This document shows, one piece after another, positions 47,944-59,330 of a stretch of 64,000 bases of DNA (the first letter of the stretch is position 1; every line of letters begins with the position of its first letter). Source of the stretch: Aquila chrysaetos chrysaetos (lineage: Eukaryota > Chordata > Aves > Accipitriformes > Accipitridae). A program made the position numbers and the translations under genes. The stretch covers positions 83,834 through 147,833 of the forward strand of contig NW_024470395.1 of NCBI RefSeq assembly GCF_900496995.4, given 5' to 3'. The notes below the pieces were generated by a model. The model was not told where the DNA came from. It saw only the letters and a list, made by a program, of their open reading frames with translations, and made no database searches.

Positions 47944-50900
47944 ATGGCGGCGCCCATGGTGGAAGGTGCGAATGGGGGGGGGGGGGGCGGACGAATTGGG
48001 GGGGGTCGTTCTCCTCCCCCCCCCCAGTGCTGACCTTCCCCCTCCCCCCTCCAGCCCCCCAGGGGGCCCCTCCCCCCTCCGAGCCCCCCCCCCGACGCGG
48101 AGCCCCCCCCGCAGGAGCTGGAGGCCTTGGAGTGAGTGACCAGACGCCTGGGGTCGGGGGGGCGAGGGGGGGGGGGGTTGTTGGGGGTCCCTGACCCCCC
48201 CCCCCCCTCCCCGTTTCACCCCAGGCTGCCCCCCTACGAGCTGGGCCGCCCCCCCCCGGCCGGTGTGGGGGGCGCGGGAGGAGTTCGCCCACCGGCCCCA
48301 CAACTTCCTGCGGGGCTGCAAGTGGTGAGAGAAAGACCCCCCCAAAACGACCTCCCCCTCTTCCCACCCCCCCACTGACCCCCCCTTCCCGCCCCCCACC
48401 TCCCCCCCTTCCCACCCCACCCCCACCCCCTCCCCAGGCACCTGGGTCCCTCTGGGGGTTTTTGGGGGGGGAGGGTGTTGGGGGTCCCAGACACCTGTGT
48501 CCCCTTGGGGAGGGGGTGGGGGGGGTCCCGTCCCTGATCGTGCCCCCCCACCCTGACTCGGATGCCTGGGTGTCCCCCCCCCCTCCCCTCAGGGCCCCCG
48601 ACGGCTCCTGCATCCTGACCTGCAGTGACGACAACACCCTGCGGATCTTCGACCTCCCGCCCCCCCCGGGACCCCCCCCCGGGGCTGCCCCTTCCCCAGC
48701 TGGTGGGTGATGGGGGGGGGGGGGGTGTTGGGTGGCTGTGGGGCAGCTGTGGGGCGGCTATGGGGGTCTTGGGGGTATTTGGGGGGCCTGGGGGGTGTTA
48801 TGGGGCACATGGGGGTGTCTATGGAGGTGTTGGGGGGGTTGGGGGCTGGGGGTTGCTATGGGGCCCCCATGGGGTGCCTGGGGGTCTCTACGGGGGTCTT
48901 GGGGGTATTTGGGGGGGCCTGGGGGGTCACTTTGGGGCATTTGGGGGTCTCTGTGGAGGTGTTGGGGGGTTTTGGGGGGACAGGGGTGGCCATAGGGCAC
49001 CCGTAGGGTGCTTGGGGGTGGCTATGGGGCAGCTGGGGGTCACTGTGGGGCTCCTATGGGGCACCCATGGGGCAGATGGGGGTCTTGGGGGTCTCTGTGG
49101 AGGTGTTGGGGGGGTTCGGGGGGCCGGGGGTGGCTATGGGGCACCCATAGGGTGCTTGGGGGTGGCTGTGGGGCACCCGTGGGGCAGCCGGGGGTTGCTA
49201 TGGCGGTCTTGGGGGTATTTGGGGGGGCCTGTGGGGGTCACTATGGGGCACAAGGGGGTCTGTGCAGAGGTCTTGGGGGGTTTTGGGGGGCTGGGGGTGG
49301 CTATGGGGCAGCCGGGGGTCACTACGGGTCACCCATGGGGTGCGTGGGGGTGACTACGGGTGCAGGTGCCGGCGCTGCGGGTGCCGGAGGGCGACACCAT
49401 CTACGACTTCACCTGGTTCCCCCTGATGGACTCGAGTCAGCCCCCCACCTGCCTGTGAGGGCACTGGGAGGGACTGGGGGACTGGGAGGGGGCTGGGAGG
49501 GAGACTGGGAGCACTAGGGGGGTACTGAGAGACACTGGGAGGGGGACTGGGGGCACTGCTAGGGGGCTGGGAGGGACTGGAGAGCACTGGGAGGGGGCTG
49601 AGGGGGCTGGCGGGTACTGGGAGGGGGCCTGGGGGACGCTGGGAGGGACTGGTGTGGGTATTGGTGGCACTGGTTGTTATTGAGTGTTACTGGGAAACAC
49701 TGGGGAGGCAGCTTGGGGATTAGTGGGAGATCACTGATTCTTACTGGCAGGAACTGGGAGAGCCTGGGGTTTTAGAGGGGTATCCCGGGAAGGGCTTGGG
49801 GTGGTCACTGGGTGTTATTGGGAGACACTGGGGATGGGGGGAGCTGCAGAGGGAGGGATGTTTCTGGGAGTTGCTGGGAGGTTACTGGGATGTTACTGGG
49901 AGGTTACCGGTCCTTATTGGTCTGTACTGGGCAGGGTGGCAGCCAGCAGCCGGGACAACCCTGTGCACCTCTGGGACGCCTTCGACGGGACCCTGCGCGG
50001 CTCCTTCCGCGCCTACAGCCACCTGGTGGGGGGGGCACCCAGGGGTGGGGGGGGACCCAGGAGTAGGGGGGGGGGCACCCAGGAATTGGGGGGGGGGCTA
50101 GTTGTCTGGGGGGGCACCCAGGAGTGGGGTGGGGGGCACCCAGGAGTTGGGAGGGCCACCCAGGAGTTGGGGGGGGGGCTAGTTGTCCGGGGGGGGCACC
50201 CAGGAGTGGGGGGGAGGGCACCCGGGTGTCTGGGGGGGACCCAGGCGTCGTGGAGGGCACCCATAAGTTGGGGGGGGGCACCCAGGAGTCCTGGGGGGGG
50301 CACAGGGGTGACACAGGGGACCCAGGTGTCATCCCGGGGACCCCAACATTTTGAGGGGGGGGTACCAAGGGATCTGGGGGTGGGGGGGAGGGAGACGTGG
50401 GGGGCACCCAGGGATCTGGGGGGGTGTGGGGGGAGCCGAGGGGACCCCCAAGTGACGAGGGGGGGGTCAGGAGGAGCCGGTGGCCCCCCACTCGCTGGCC
50501 TTCGCCCCTGACGGCTCCCAGCTCCTGGGGGGCTTCGACGGCGCCGTCCGCCTCTTCCCCACCCACCGCCCCGGGAGGCACTGCCAGGAGAGGCGGCTCC
50601 ACCGTGAGGGGCGGGGCCTGAGGGGGCGGGGGCTTAAGGGGGCGGGGCTTAAGGGGGCGGGGCTTAAGGGGGTGGGGCTTGGGGGCTAGGGAGGCGGGGG
50701 GTGGGGGGGTTACCCCAGGGGCTCTCTTAGGTGGTAGGGGCTAAAGGGGTGGGGCTTGAGTGGGTGGGGGCTACAGGGGTGGAGCTTGGGTGGGTGGGGG
50801 CTAGGGGTGGGGCTAGGGTGGGTGGGGTTTTCAGGGTGGGGCTTGGGGGGGGGGGTTCTGAAGGGGTGGGGCGCCCTGAGGGTGGTAGGGCTGCAGGGGT

Positions 50901-53044
50901 TGGGTGGACAGGAAGCTGCGTGGTGGGGGTGTGGCCTAAAGGGGTGTGGCCTAAAGGGGTGGAGGGTGGGTGGGGTCTGGGGGTGGGGCCTGAGGGAGGT
51001 GGAGCTTGGGGGTGGGGCCTAAAGGAGGTGGGGTTTGGGTAGAAGGCTGCCTGCCTACTGGGGCAGCTGTGAAGGGGTGGGGCTTGGGGGAGGGGGTGTG
51101 GCCTGATGGAGGGGCGGGGCAAGGTCCAAGGGGCGTGGCCTCATCCCTGTGTGTTTCTCTCTCTCCCTGCAGAGGGGGGGGCAGGGCCAGCGGGGCCTGA
51201 TTGGCTGCCTGGCCTTCAGCCCCACCCAACCGGTGTTTGCCTGTGGCTCCTATGGGCGGAGCCTGGGGCTGTACGCCCTGGAGGGGGGCGGAGCCTTGGC
51301 GCTCTGGCCCCACCTCCCCGCCGCCCCCACCCACCTCTGCTTCAGCCCCGATGGCAACCGCCTCTACGCGGGGGGGCGCAAGGTGGGTGGGGCCTGCGGG
51401 GTGGGTGGGGCCTGTGGGTGGGGGGATGCAGGGGCGGGGCCATGCAGGCTGTGGGAGGGGCTTGTGGCTGTGGGTGTGGCCTCAGGGCAAGGGGCGGGGT
51501 GTCAGGGTTGGGGTGTGGCTGCCAGGCAGTGGGCCGGGCTTTAGCGCTGAGGGCGGGGCTTACTGTCTGTGGGGCAGATGGGTGTGGGCTTTGGAGGCGG
51601 GGCTTGGGAACCAGGGGTGTGGCCTCAGGGCAGGGGGCGGAGTCTTAGATGGGGTGGGGCCTTGTGCTTGGGGTGTGGCCTCTGAGAAGTGGGTGGGGGT
51701 TTATGGCTGGGGGCGGGGCTTGGGGGCTGGGGTCTGTAGGGCAGGGGCTCCTGGGGGGGGGGCGTGGCTTGGGGAGGGCGTGTCCCACATTAGCCCCGCC
51801 CCCAGGACCACCACGTCCTGTGCTGGGACCTGCGGCGCCCGGAGCGCCCCCTGCTGGCGCTGGAGCGGCGGGTGGGCACCAACCAGCGCGTGACCTTCGA
51901 CCTCGACCCGTGAGTGACCCCCCAGACTCCTGGGCCCCCTTCTTTTTTTTGGGGGGGGGGGGGGGTTACTCGCACACCCGGGTCCTGCTGACACCCCCCC
52001 CCGCCCCCCACCCAGGACGGGGCGGTTCCTGGTGAGCGGTGACACCGACGGTTTCGTCACCGTTTGGGACACGTTGACCCCCCCGGGGACGGGGGATCCC
52101 CCCCTGCTGCCCCCCCCACCTGCGCTTCCGTGCCCTCCGCGACTGCGTCAACGGTACCAGGTAACACCCGGATGCCGGGGTGTCCCCCCCCCAGACCCCA
52201 CCGGCCACCTGGGTGTCCCCCCCCGGACACCTGGGTCCCCCGGGGTGTAGGTCACCCGGAGACCTGGGTGTCATCATGTCCCCCCCCCCGCACCCCAGCC
52301 TGCACCCCGGGCTCCCGCTGTTGGCCACCGCCTCGGGGCAGCGGTTGTTCCCGGCGCCGTGGGACAGTGATGAGGAGGGGACGGATGAGGACGGGCCGCC
52401 CCCGGGGGGGGGACAATCGCCTACAGCTCTGGTGGTGGGGGCCTGACCCCCCCGGGGATGACGGTTGGGACAGCGGGACCGTGGATGCCGATTGTCACCC
52501 CTCTGGGGACGGAGGGCTCGTGTGTGGTGACTGTCACCCCCCTGGGGACAACGGGTGGGACACCCCCGGGGACACCGGAACCGTACACGCCGACTGTCAC
52601 CCTCTCGGGGATGGCGAGTGTCACCTCTCTGGCGACAACGGCTGGCACACCCCTGGGGACACCGGAACTGTGTATAATGACTGTCACCCCCCCGGGGACA
52701 CCGACTGTGGCACCCCCGGGGACACCGGAACCGGACTCTCCATGTACACAGACTGTCACCCTTCTGGGGACACCGACTGTGACCCCCCCGGGGACACCAG
52801 CATCAACCGCCCCACGTATGCCGATTGTCACCCTCTTGGGGACACCGACTGTGACCCCCCCCCAGGGACACTGACTGTCACCCCCATGGGGACACCAGAA
52901 CCAGCTTGTCCATGGACGCCGATTGTCACCCTCTCGGGGACACCGACTGTCACCCCCTCGGGCCACCAGCACCCACCTCCTCGGGGGGGGGGCGCTACAA
53001 CCCCCCCCTGGGGACACCGACACCCCCAGGGCCACCGGCTGTGA
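47944..53044 (+). CDS. WRAP53: Telomerase Cajal body protein 1 (WD40 protein)
   Basis: The protein binds CAB-box RNAs, including telomerase RNA, and brings them to Cajal bodies. Exons: 47944-47965, 48028-48131, 48225-48324, 48593-48702, 49366-49454, 49935-50025, 50471-50603, 51173-51382, 51806-51909, 52016-52160, 52299-53044. Recognisable segments are [116 protein letters not shown] and [10 protein letters not shown]. The N-terminus is shorter than in human. Extra bases in C or G runs break the frame near 48090, 48250, 48680, 52113 and 52405. As sequenced, a stop occurs at 52444. In the frame matching the conserved C-terminus, reading continues through a minisatellite to 53042. An ACTAAA poly(A) variant is at 53228. 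Confidence 0.92.
48703..49365. repeat. WRAP53 intron 4 G-rich minisatellite
   Basis: Units of GGCTATGGGGCACCCATGGG and GTCTTGGGGGTATTTGGGGG type. Sense-strand G runs are dense. There is no exon inside. Confidence 0.8.
50604..51172. repeat. GC-box/CACCC-type repeat in WRAP53 intron 7
   Basis: Short units GGGGGCGGGGCTTAA and GGTGGGGCTTGGGTGGG give many Sp1/KLF-like sites. Similar sequence continues in intron 8 (51383-51805). Confidence 0.75.
52450..52960 (+). repeat. Minisatellite in the WRAP53 3' end (possible C-terminal extension)
   Basis: Units contain GACTGTCACCC plus CCCTGGGGACAC and GACACCGGAACCG. In the frame continuing from the conserved [10 protein letters not shown] segment they would add about 190 residues of DCHPxGDTDCxTPGDTGT type. 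All three + frames are largely open here. Confidence 0.8.
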
Positions 53045-53299
53045 CCTACAGCCCCCCCGGGGACCCCCTGGCTTGGTGTGACATGGTGGCCTTTGGGGGG
53101 GGTCGGGGGTCGTTTTTAGGGTGCTGTTGGGTCGGGAGGAGTTTTGGGGTGTCACGTGTGGGTCTGGTCGAGGGTTTGGGGGGGGGTGTCTGGGGGGGTC
53201 GCAGTGTCCCTGTCCTCCCCCCGTTGTACTAAAGGTTTTGTAACCGTCGCCGGCTGTCACCGGTCTGTACTGTCACAGATGGGGGTGTGGAGCAGAGCT

Positions 53300-54160
53300 G
53301 CACCCCCATATACCCCCCCTACACCCCTATATACCCCCCTACACCCCCACGTACCCCCCATACCCCCCCCACCCCCCCTAAGCCCCCCCTAAACCCCACA
53401 TACGCCCCCCCACCACCCCCATATACCCCCTTACACCCCCCCCACACCCCCGTACACCCAGTGGTCCCCACCCCAACCTGGTGGCGTTGCCCCTTTAAGA
53501 GCCCCCCGGACAGGCGGGGCTGTTTCTAGCAGCTTCACCCATCTCCATGGCAACGGGTGGTGATGTCACCACGGGGGGGGGCGGCGCGGGGCCTTAAAGG
53601 GGGGGGATGGCTGGGGGTGTGTGCCCCACGTGTGTGGCGCTGCTGGCCACGCCCCCAGCCCTGTGGCCACGCCTCCGCCTTTATGGTCACGCCCATATGC
53701 GTGACCACACCTCTTTATGGCCACGCCCCTTCCTAGCCTCCCGCCCCCCCGTCAGTGCCGGCTCCCCCACGTCAGTCTACTCTAAACCCCGCCCACGAAG
53801 CCCCGCCCCCCCGTTAGCTCCGCCCCGTCACACTTTTCTGTCTACCCGAAGCCCCGCGCCTCGCCACGCCCCTCCCCCCAAACCCCACCCACCCCACCTC
53901 CGAGCCCAACCTCTCCCCGCTGGTAGAGGCCCCGCCCACCAAGCCACGCCTCCTTTCCCCACGGCAAACCACGCCTCCTCTAAAAAGACACGCCCCCTCC
54001 CCTGGAGGCTCCGCCCCCCCGCCGGTCCCCCCTCGCCCCGGTCCCGCCGCAGCCGGCGGCGATCGCAGCCGGGGCCGCAGCCGCCGGCGGGGGGGGGGGG
54101 TCCGGGTCCGGGTCCGGGTCCGGGTCCGGGATCGGGATCGGGATCGGGATCCGGGTCCCG
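53300..54160. other. Intergenic spacer: CACCC/GC-box region and (GGGTCC)n upstream of EFNB3
   Basis: 53300-53470 has TACACCCCC repeats. CCATGGCAAC (half X-box) lies at 53545-53554, close to TGATGTCACC. 53640-54000 is rich in CCACGCCCC-type KLF/Sp sites. A hexanucleotide repeat, GGGTCC about five times then GGGATC three times, is at about 54098-54158. This probably includes the EFNB3 promoter. Confidence 0.6.
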
Positions 54161-54203
54161 GCCGATGCCCGAGGCCGTCGTCGCCCCCCCGGCGTCGGTC
54201 GGC

Positions 54204-57200
54204 ATGGCGGGGCGGTGCGCGGCGTTGCTGGTGGCCGTGTTGGGAGCGGGGGCGGCGGGGCTCAGCCTGGAACCGGTGGTCTGGCACACGGGGAACCGCC
54301 GGTGAGCCCGGGGGGGATCGGGGAAACCGAGGGCTGAGGGGATCGGGGGGGTTCTGAGGAGAAAAGGCGGGAACCGGGGGGGGTCCGAGGGGATCGGGGG
54401 GTCTGAGGGGATCGGGGGGGTCCTGAGGAGAAAAGGCGGGAACCGGGGGGGGGTCTGAGGGGAACCGGGGGGGGTCCTGAGGAGAAAAGGCGGGAACCGG
54501 GGGGGTCTGAGGGAAAAAAGACGGGAACAGGGGGGGTCTGAGGGGCTGAAGGGACCCGGGGGGGGCTGAGGTGATTGGGGGGAGGGGGGGGGGCTGAGAG
54601 GAGGTGGAGGGGGGGCGCTGAGGAGATTATGGGGGTCTTGAAAGAACCGGGGGGGCTGAGGGGATTCTGGGGGACTTGAACTGGGGGGTTCTGAGGGGAT
54701 CGGGGGGGGCCTGAGGAGAAAAGGTGGGAAACGGGGGGGTCTGAGGGGACCCGGGGGGGTCCAGGAGGATTGGGGGGATCGGAGGGGATGGGGGGGGGGT
54801 CGTGTGGGGCTGGTTCACCCCCCCCAGGTCAGCCTGAGATGCGGTGAGTTGGGACGGGGACGCGGGGTGCGGGTGGCTGGGGGACACGGGGGGGGGGGGG
54901 TGTGACACCGCGAACGTGTGTGTGTGACACCGCGAACGTGTGTGTGACACCGATACCGTGAGTGTGGGGGTGACACCGGGTGTGCCTGTGTGTGTGTTTG
55001 TGTGTGACACTGGGAGCGGGTGACACCGGGTGTGACACCGTGAACGTGTGCGTGACACCAATACCGTGAGTGTGGGTGACACTGTGAACGTGTGTGTAAC
55101 TGTGTCTGACACCGTGTGTGTGTGACACTGTGAACATGGGTGTGACACTGATACCATGAGTGTGGGTGACAGCGTGTGGCACCATGAATGTGTGCGTAAC
55201 GCTGTGTATGACACCAGGTGTGACTGACACCGCGCGAGTGTGTGTGAGACACTGAGCGTGTGTGTGACACTGTGAGTGTGTGTAACAGTCTGACACTGTG
55301 TGTCACACCATGATTGTGTGACGCTGCGTGACACCATGAACATGTGTGTAACGCTGTGCCTGACCCCGTGTGTGTGTGTGTGACACCGCATCCACGTGTC
55401 CCGGTGTGTGGTTGTGTGTGACGGGGTGTGCAACAAGTGTGGGGTGTCTGTGTGTGAGACCTGGGGGGGGTGGCTGCCTGTGACACACCCGGGGGGGTGC
55501 GAGTGTGCAACAAGGGGGGTCTGTGTGAGACGCGGGCTGTGATCGTGTCAGACACAGGGTGTTGCTGGGGGGTCTGTGTGTGCGTGTGTGTCAGACGCTG
55601 ACTGTCTGGCAGGGACGTGTGTGTGTCAGGCACCAGCTGCTTGCTGACGGGGGGGGGGTGTCGGGTGTGAGCGTGTGCGAGTGTTTGTGTGTGTCGGGGA
55701 AGGGTGTGGGTGTGTAAGAGAGCGTTGGGGGGGTGTGAGGGTGGGGGGGTGTTGTTTGTCTGTGTCGGGGGGGTGTCTGTGTGTGTGTTGGGTGTGAGTG
55801 TCTTGGGGTGTTGTGTGCCTGTGTCGGGGGTGTCTGTGTTGGGGGTGGGGTGTGTGTGAGTGTGTTGGGTGTGAGTGTGCGTGTCGGGGGCGTGAGTGTC
55901 TTGGGGTGTCGTGTGTCTGTGTCAGGGGGTGTGTATGTGTGCGTGTGAGTGTGTCGGGGGGGTGTGTGTCTTGGGGTGTTTGTGTGTCTGTGTCAGGGGG
56001 TGTGCGTGTGCGCCTATGTGAGTGTGTAGAGTGTGAGTGTGCGTGTCAGGGTGTGTGAGAGACTTGGGGTGTTGTGTGTCTGTGTCGGGGGGGGTGTGTG
56101 TGTGAGTGTGTTGGGTGTGAGTGTGCGTGTCGGGGTGCGTGGATGTCTTGGGGGAGGTGTTGTGTGTGTGTGAGTGTCTTGGGGTGTTGTGTGTCTGTGT
56201 TTTGGGGGTTGTGTGTGTTGGGGATGTGTGTGAGTGCGTTGCGTGTGAGTGTGTGTGTCAGGTCGGGGTGTGTGAGTGTCTTGTGGGGTTGTGTGTCTGT
56301 GCTGGGGGGTGTGTATGTCTGTGTGTGAGTGTTGGGTGTGAGTGCGTGTGCCGGGGTGTGTGACTGTCTTGGGGGAGGTGTCGTGTGTCTATGTGGGGGG
56401 GGGGGGTGTATGTCTGGGTGTGAGTGCGTGTGTTGGGGGGGGGTGAGTGTCTTGAGGGGGTGTGTGTGTTGTGTGTGAGTGTTGGGGGGGTGTGTGAGCG
56501 TCTTGGGGGGGTGTGGGGGTGTGTGGCTGTGTGGGTGTGAGTGGGGGGGAAGGTGTGAGTGTGTGAGCGTGCGGGTGTGCCTCAGGCTGTCCGGTGGGGT
56601 GTTGTGCTCCCTGCTGGGTGTTGGTGGGGTGTTTGCGGGTGTCGGGTGGGGGTGTGACGTGTGTCGGGGTGCGTTTGTGTGCCTGTATGTGTGTGACTGT
56701 GTCAGGTGGGGTGTGTAAGGGGGGGGTGACCCCCTGAGCTGTGTGTCAGGCTGCGGTTGGGGTGTTGTGTGTGTGTGTGTGTGTGTGTACGTGTGACACC
56801 GTGTGCGTGTGACACGCTGAGCGGGTGTGACACGGCAGGGGTGCGTGTGACGCTGTTCACGGGATGGGTGACACGGGGTGGGGGGGGTGACGCCGTGGGG
56901 GTGTGACGCGGGGACGGCTGTAGGGACACGGTGACACAACAACCCGTCGGGTGCCCCCCCGGACGGCTGGGTCCCCTTTTTTTTGGGGGGGGGGGGGGGG
57001 TTGGGCAGCAGCTCCCTGTTGCCATGGCAACGCTGGCGCTGCCGCCTCCCCTCCCCCACCCCGCACGCCTGGGTCCCCCGGGGGGGGGAAGGGGGGGGGA
57101 GGGGAAGGAGGGGGTGTCTGGGGGGGGGGAGACAGGCGTCTGGGTGCCCCCCCCCCAACTCCACCAGCATCTTGGGGGGGGGGGCCCAGCCCCACAGCCC

Positions 57201-58792
57201 ACCCCCCAGGGGACCCAGACATCTGGGTGCCCCCCCCCCCAACTCCACCAGAATTTTGGGTGGGGGTCCCAGCCCCCCCTCCCCGGGGACTCAGGCATCC
57301 GGGTGCCTGCCCCCCCCCTTACCCCCCCCCGCGTTCTTTTTTTCTCTCTCTCCGGCAGGTTCCTGGCGGCGGGGGGCTACGTCCTGTACCCCCAAATCGG
57401 CGACCGCCTGGACCTGGTGTGCCCGGGCGCGGGGGGCGCCGGGGGGGGGTTACGAGTACTACAAGCTTTACCTGGTGGGGGGGGGCGCAGGCGCGACGCT
57501 GCCAGGTGCCCCCCGCCCCCACCCTCCTCCTCACCTGCGACCGCCCCCAGCGCGACGTCCGCTTCACCATCAAGTTCCAGGAGTTCAGCCCCAACCTCTG
57601 GGGTCACGAGTTCCGGCGCCTCCACGACTATTACATCATCAGTGAGTCGCCCGTGAGGTCATCGGAAGGGGAGGGGGAGGGGGGAACGGGGTGATGTCAC
57701 CGGGGATTGACCGGAGGGGAGGGGTGACGGCGCGGGGAGGTGGCGGTGGTAGGAAGGCGGTTTGGAGGGGCGTCGGTGCAGCTATTGCGTCATCGGGGAG
57801 GCCCGCGTGGGGTTGTCGTGGGTAGTGATGTCATCGGGGAGGTGCCGGAGGGGAGTGATGTCATCAGGGTGACATCCTGGGGGACACGCACACATTGGCA
57901 GGACAGCATTTGGAGGGGTGTCAGCACAGTTATTGTGTCATCAGGGACCCCCTGGGGTGTCACGGGGGGGTAGCGATGTCAGCAGAAGGGGTGCTGATGT
58001 CACGGGGGGGGGTCGGTGACATCACCGGGGCTCCGCCGGAGGGGCGGGATGTCGGCGGGGCGTCGGCGCGGGGAGGCGACGGCGGTAGAAAAGGCCTTCG
58101 GAGGGGTGTCGGCGGGGGGGGGGGGGGTGGCGGGGGCCGTTACATCGTTGCGGAGGGCGGTGACATCACGGGGAGGGGGTGGAGCACCTCTCGATGACCT
58201 CACTCTCCCCGCAGCCACCTCGGACGGGACCCCCGAGGGGTTGGAGAACCGCCAGGGCGGGGCCTGCCTCACCCGCGCCATGAGGGTCACCCTGCGCGTC
58301 GGACAGCGTGAGCGCGGGGGGGGGGGGGGGGGGTGTCCCCCACCCGGGGGGGGGCGGGGGGGGGCACCCCGGGGTCCCCTCACTCACCCCTCCCCCCCCC
58401 CCCAGGACCCCGGGTCGGCGACGGAGCAGGAGGGGGCAGGTACGGGGTGGGGGGTGGGGGGGGGTGGGGGGGGGTCCCGGATACCCGGGTCCCCCCTGAC
58501 CCCCCCCCCCCCCCCCACCCCTTAGGCCCAGCCAATCAGACGAGCCCCCCCCCCGGGTCCCGGCCCGCCCCCTCCGCGGGGGCGGGCGGTGGCGGGGGGG
58601 GCGGGGGGAGGGGCGGCGGCGCTGCTGGCCTTGGCGGGGGCCGGGGGGGCTTTGTGGTGGCGGCGGCGTCCTCGACGGCCCCCCAAAACCCCCCGGGGGC
58701 CGCCCCGCCCCCGCCCCGCCTGCCCCGCCCCCGCCTGCCCCCTCCGCGACCTGCCCCCCCCCGCCGCCCCCCCCGCCTACTACAAGGTATGA
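54204..58792 (+). CDS. EFNB3: Ephrin-B3 (transmembrane Eph receptor ligand)
   Basis: This is a membrane ligand of Eph receptors in contact-dependent signalling. Exons: 54204-54301, 57359-57651, 58215-58307, 58406-58439, 58526-58792. A signal peptide (AALLVAVLGAGAAG) is followed by LSLEPVVWHTGNRR. The receptor-binding domain reads GYVLYPQIGDRLDLVCP, YEYYKLYLV, LLLTCDRPQRDVR and FTIKFQEFSPNLWGHEF. Exon 3 gives GGACLTRAMRVTLRVGQ. Exon 5 has a transmembrane segment (LLALAGAGGALWW), RRR, and the PDZ-binding end YYKV. G-run errors near 57450 and 57480-57510 shift the frame in exon 2. The cytoplasmic part is only about 40 residues and lacks the conserved tyrosine-rich block before the C-terminus. 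An in-frame upstream ATG at 54164 is less likely because it would bury the signal peptide. EFNB3 rather than B1 or B2 follows from synteny. Confidence 0.9.
54302..56960. repeat. EFNB3 intron 1: G-rich then TGTG/GACAC arrays
   Basis: 54302-54820 has GGGAACCGGGGGGG(T/C)CTGAGG units. 54900-55560 has GTGTGTGACACCGTGAACGT-type units. 55640-56900 has GTGTTGGGTGTGAGTGTGCG and CTTGGGGTGTTGTGTGTCTG units. A pure (GT)n run of about 13 repeats lies near 56764-56790. Confidence 0.9.
57018..57031. promoter_or_regulatory. Perfect RFX X-box palindrome in EFNB3 intron 1
   Basis: GTTGCCATGGCAAC is a perfect match to the palindromic X-box consensus GTTRCCATGGYAAC bound by RFX factors. It lies about 330 bp before exon 2. 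Confidence 0.6.
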
Positions 58793-59019
58793 GGGGGGGG
58801 GGAGGGGAGGACGAGGGGGGTGGCCAACACTGGGGAGACTCCCCCCTACCCCAACCCCACGGAGGCTCCGCCCCCTCGGGAATGGGGGGATCCCCAAAAA
58901 TGGGGGGATTCACCCCAAAACGGTGGTCGTGCACAGACACCCCCCCCCCCAGGAGCCTCCAGGCCAGGCGGGAAGGGGTTAATCCCGGATGCTGGTGGGG
59001 CGGGGCCTATCCCGGGGGG

Positions 59020-59330
59020 GGCGGGGCTTACCTAGAGGGTGTGGCCTAACTAGGGGGCGGGTCCTAGTGTAGAGTGGGCGGCCTATCCTGGGGGTGTGTG
59101 GTGTTGCCTAGGAGGCGTGGCCTAGCCAGGGGTGTGGCCTGATGAAAGGGGGCGTGGTCTCGCCTGGGGGCGGGGTTTCACCCCAGTGTGGGCGTGGTTT
59201 ACCCCAGGGGAAAAGCTTGAGCCTGGGTGGGCGGAGCTTCCCCAGCTTTGAGGCGTCACCCCTGGGGAGCGGGCGGGTCTTGGTGCTCTCTGAGCCCCTT
59301 TGATTGGCTGTGGGGAAGCCCCGCCCACGT
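59020..59330. repeat. GGGCGTGGCCTA-type repeat
   Basis: Short degenerate units (GGGCGGGGCCTATCC, AGGCGTGGCCTAGCC) give many Sp/KLF-like sites. They lie downstream of EFNB3, whose poly(A) signal I could not identify. Confidence 0.65.
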
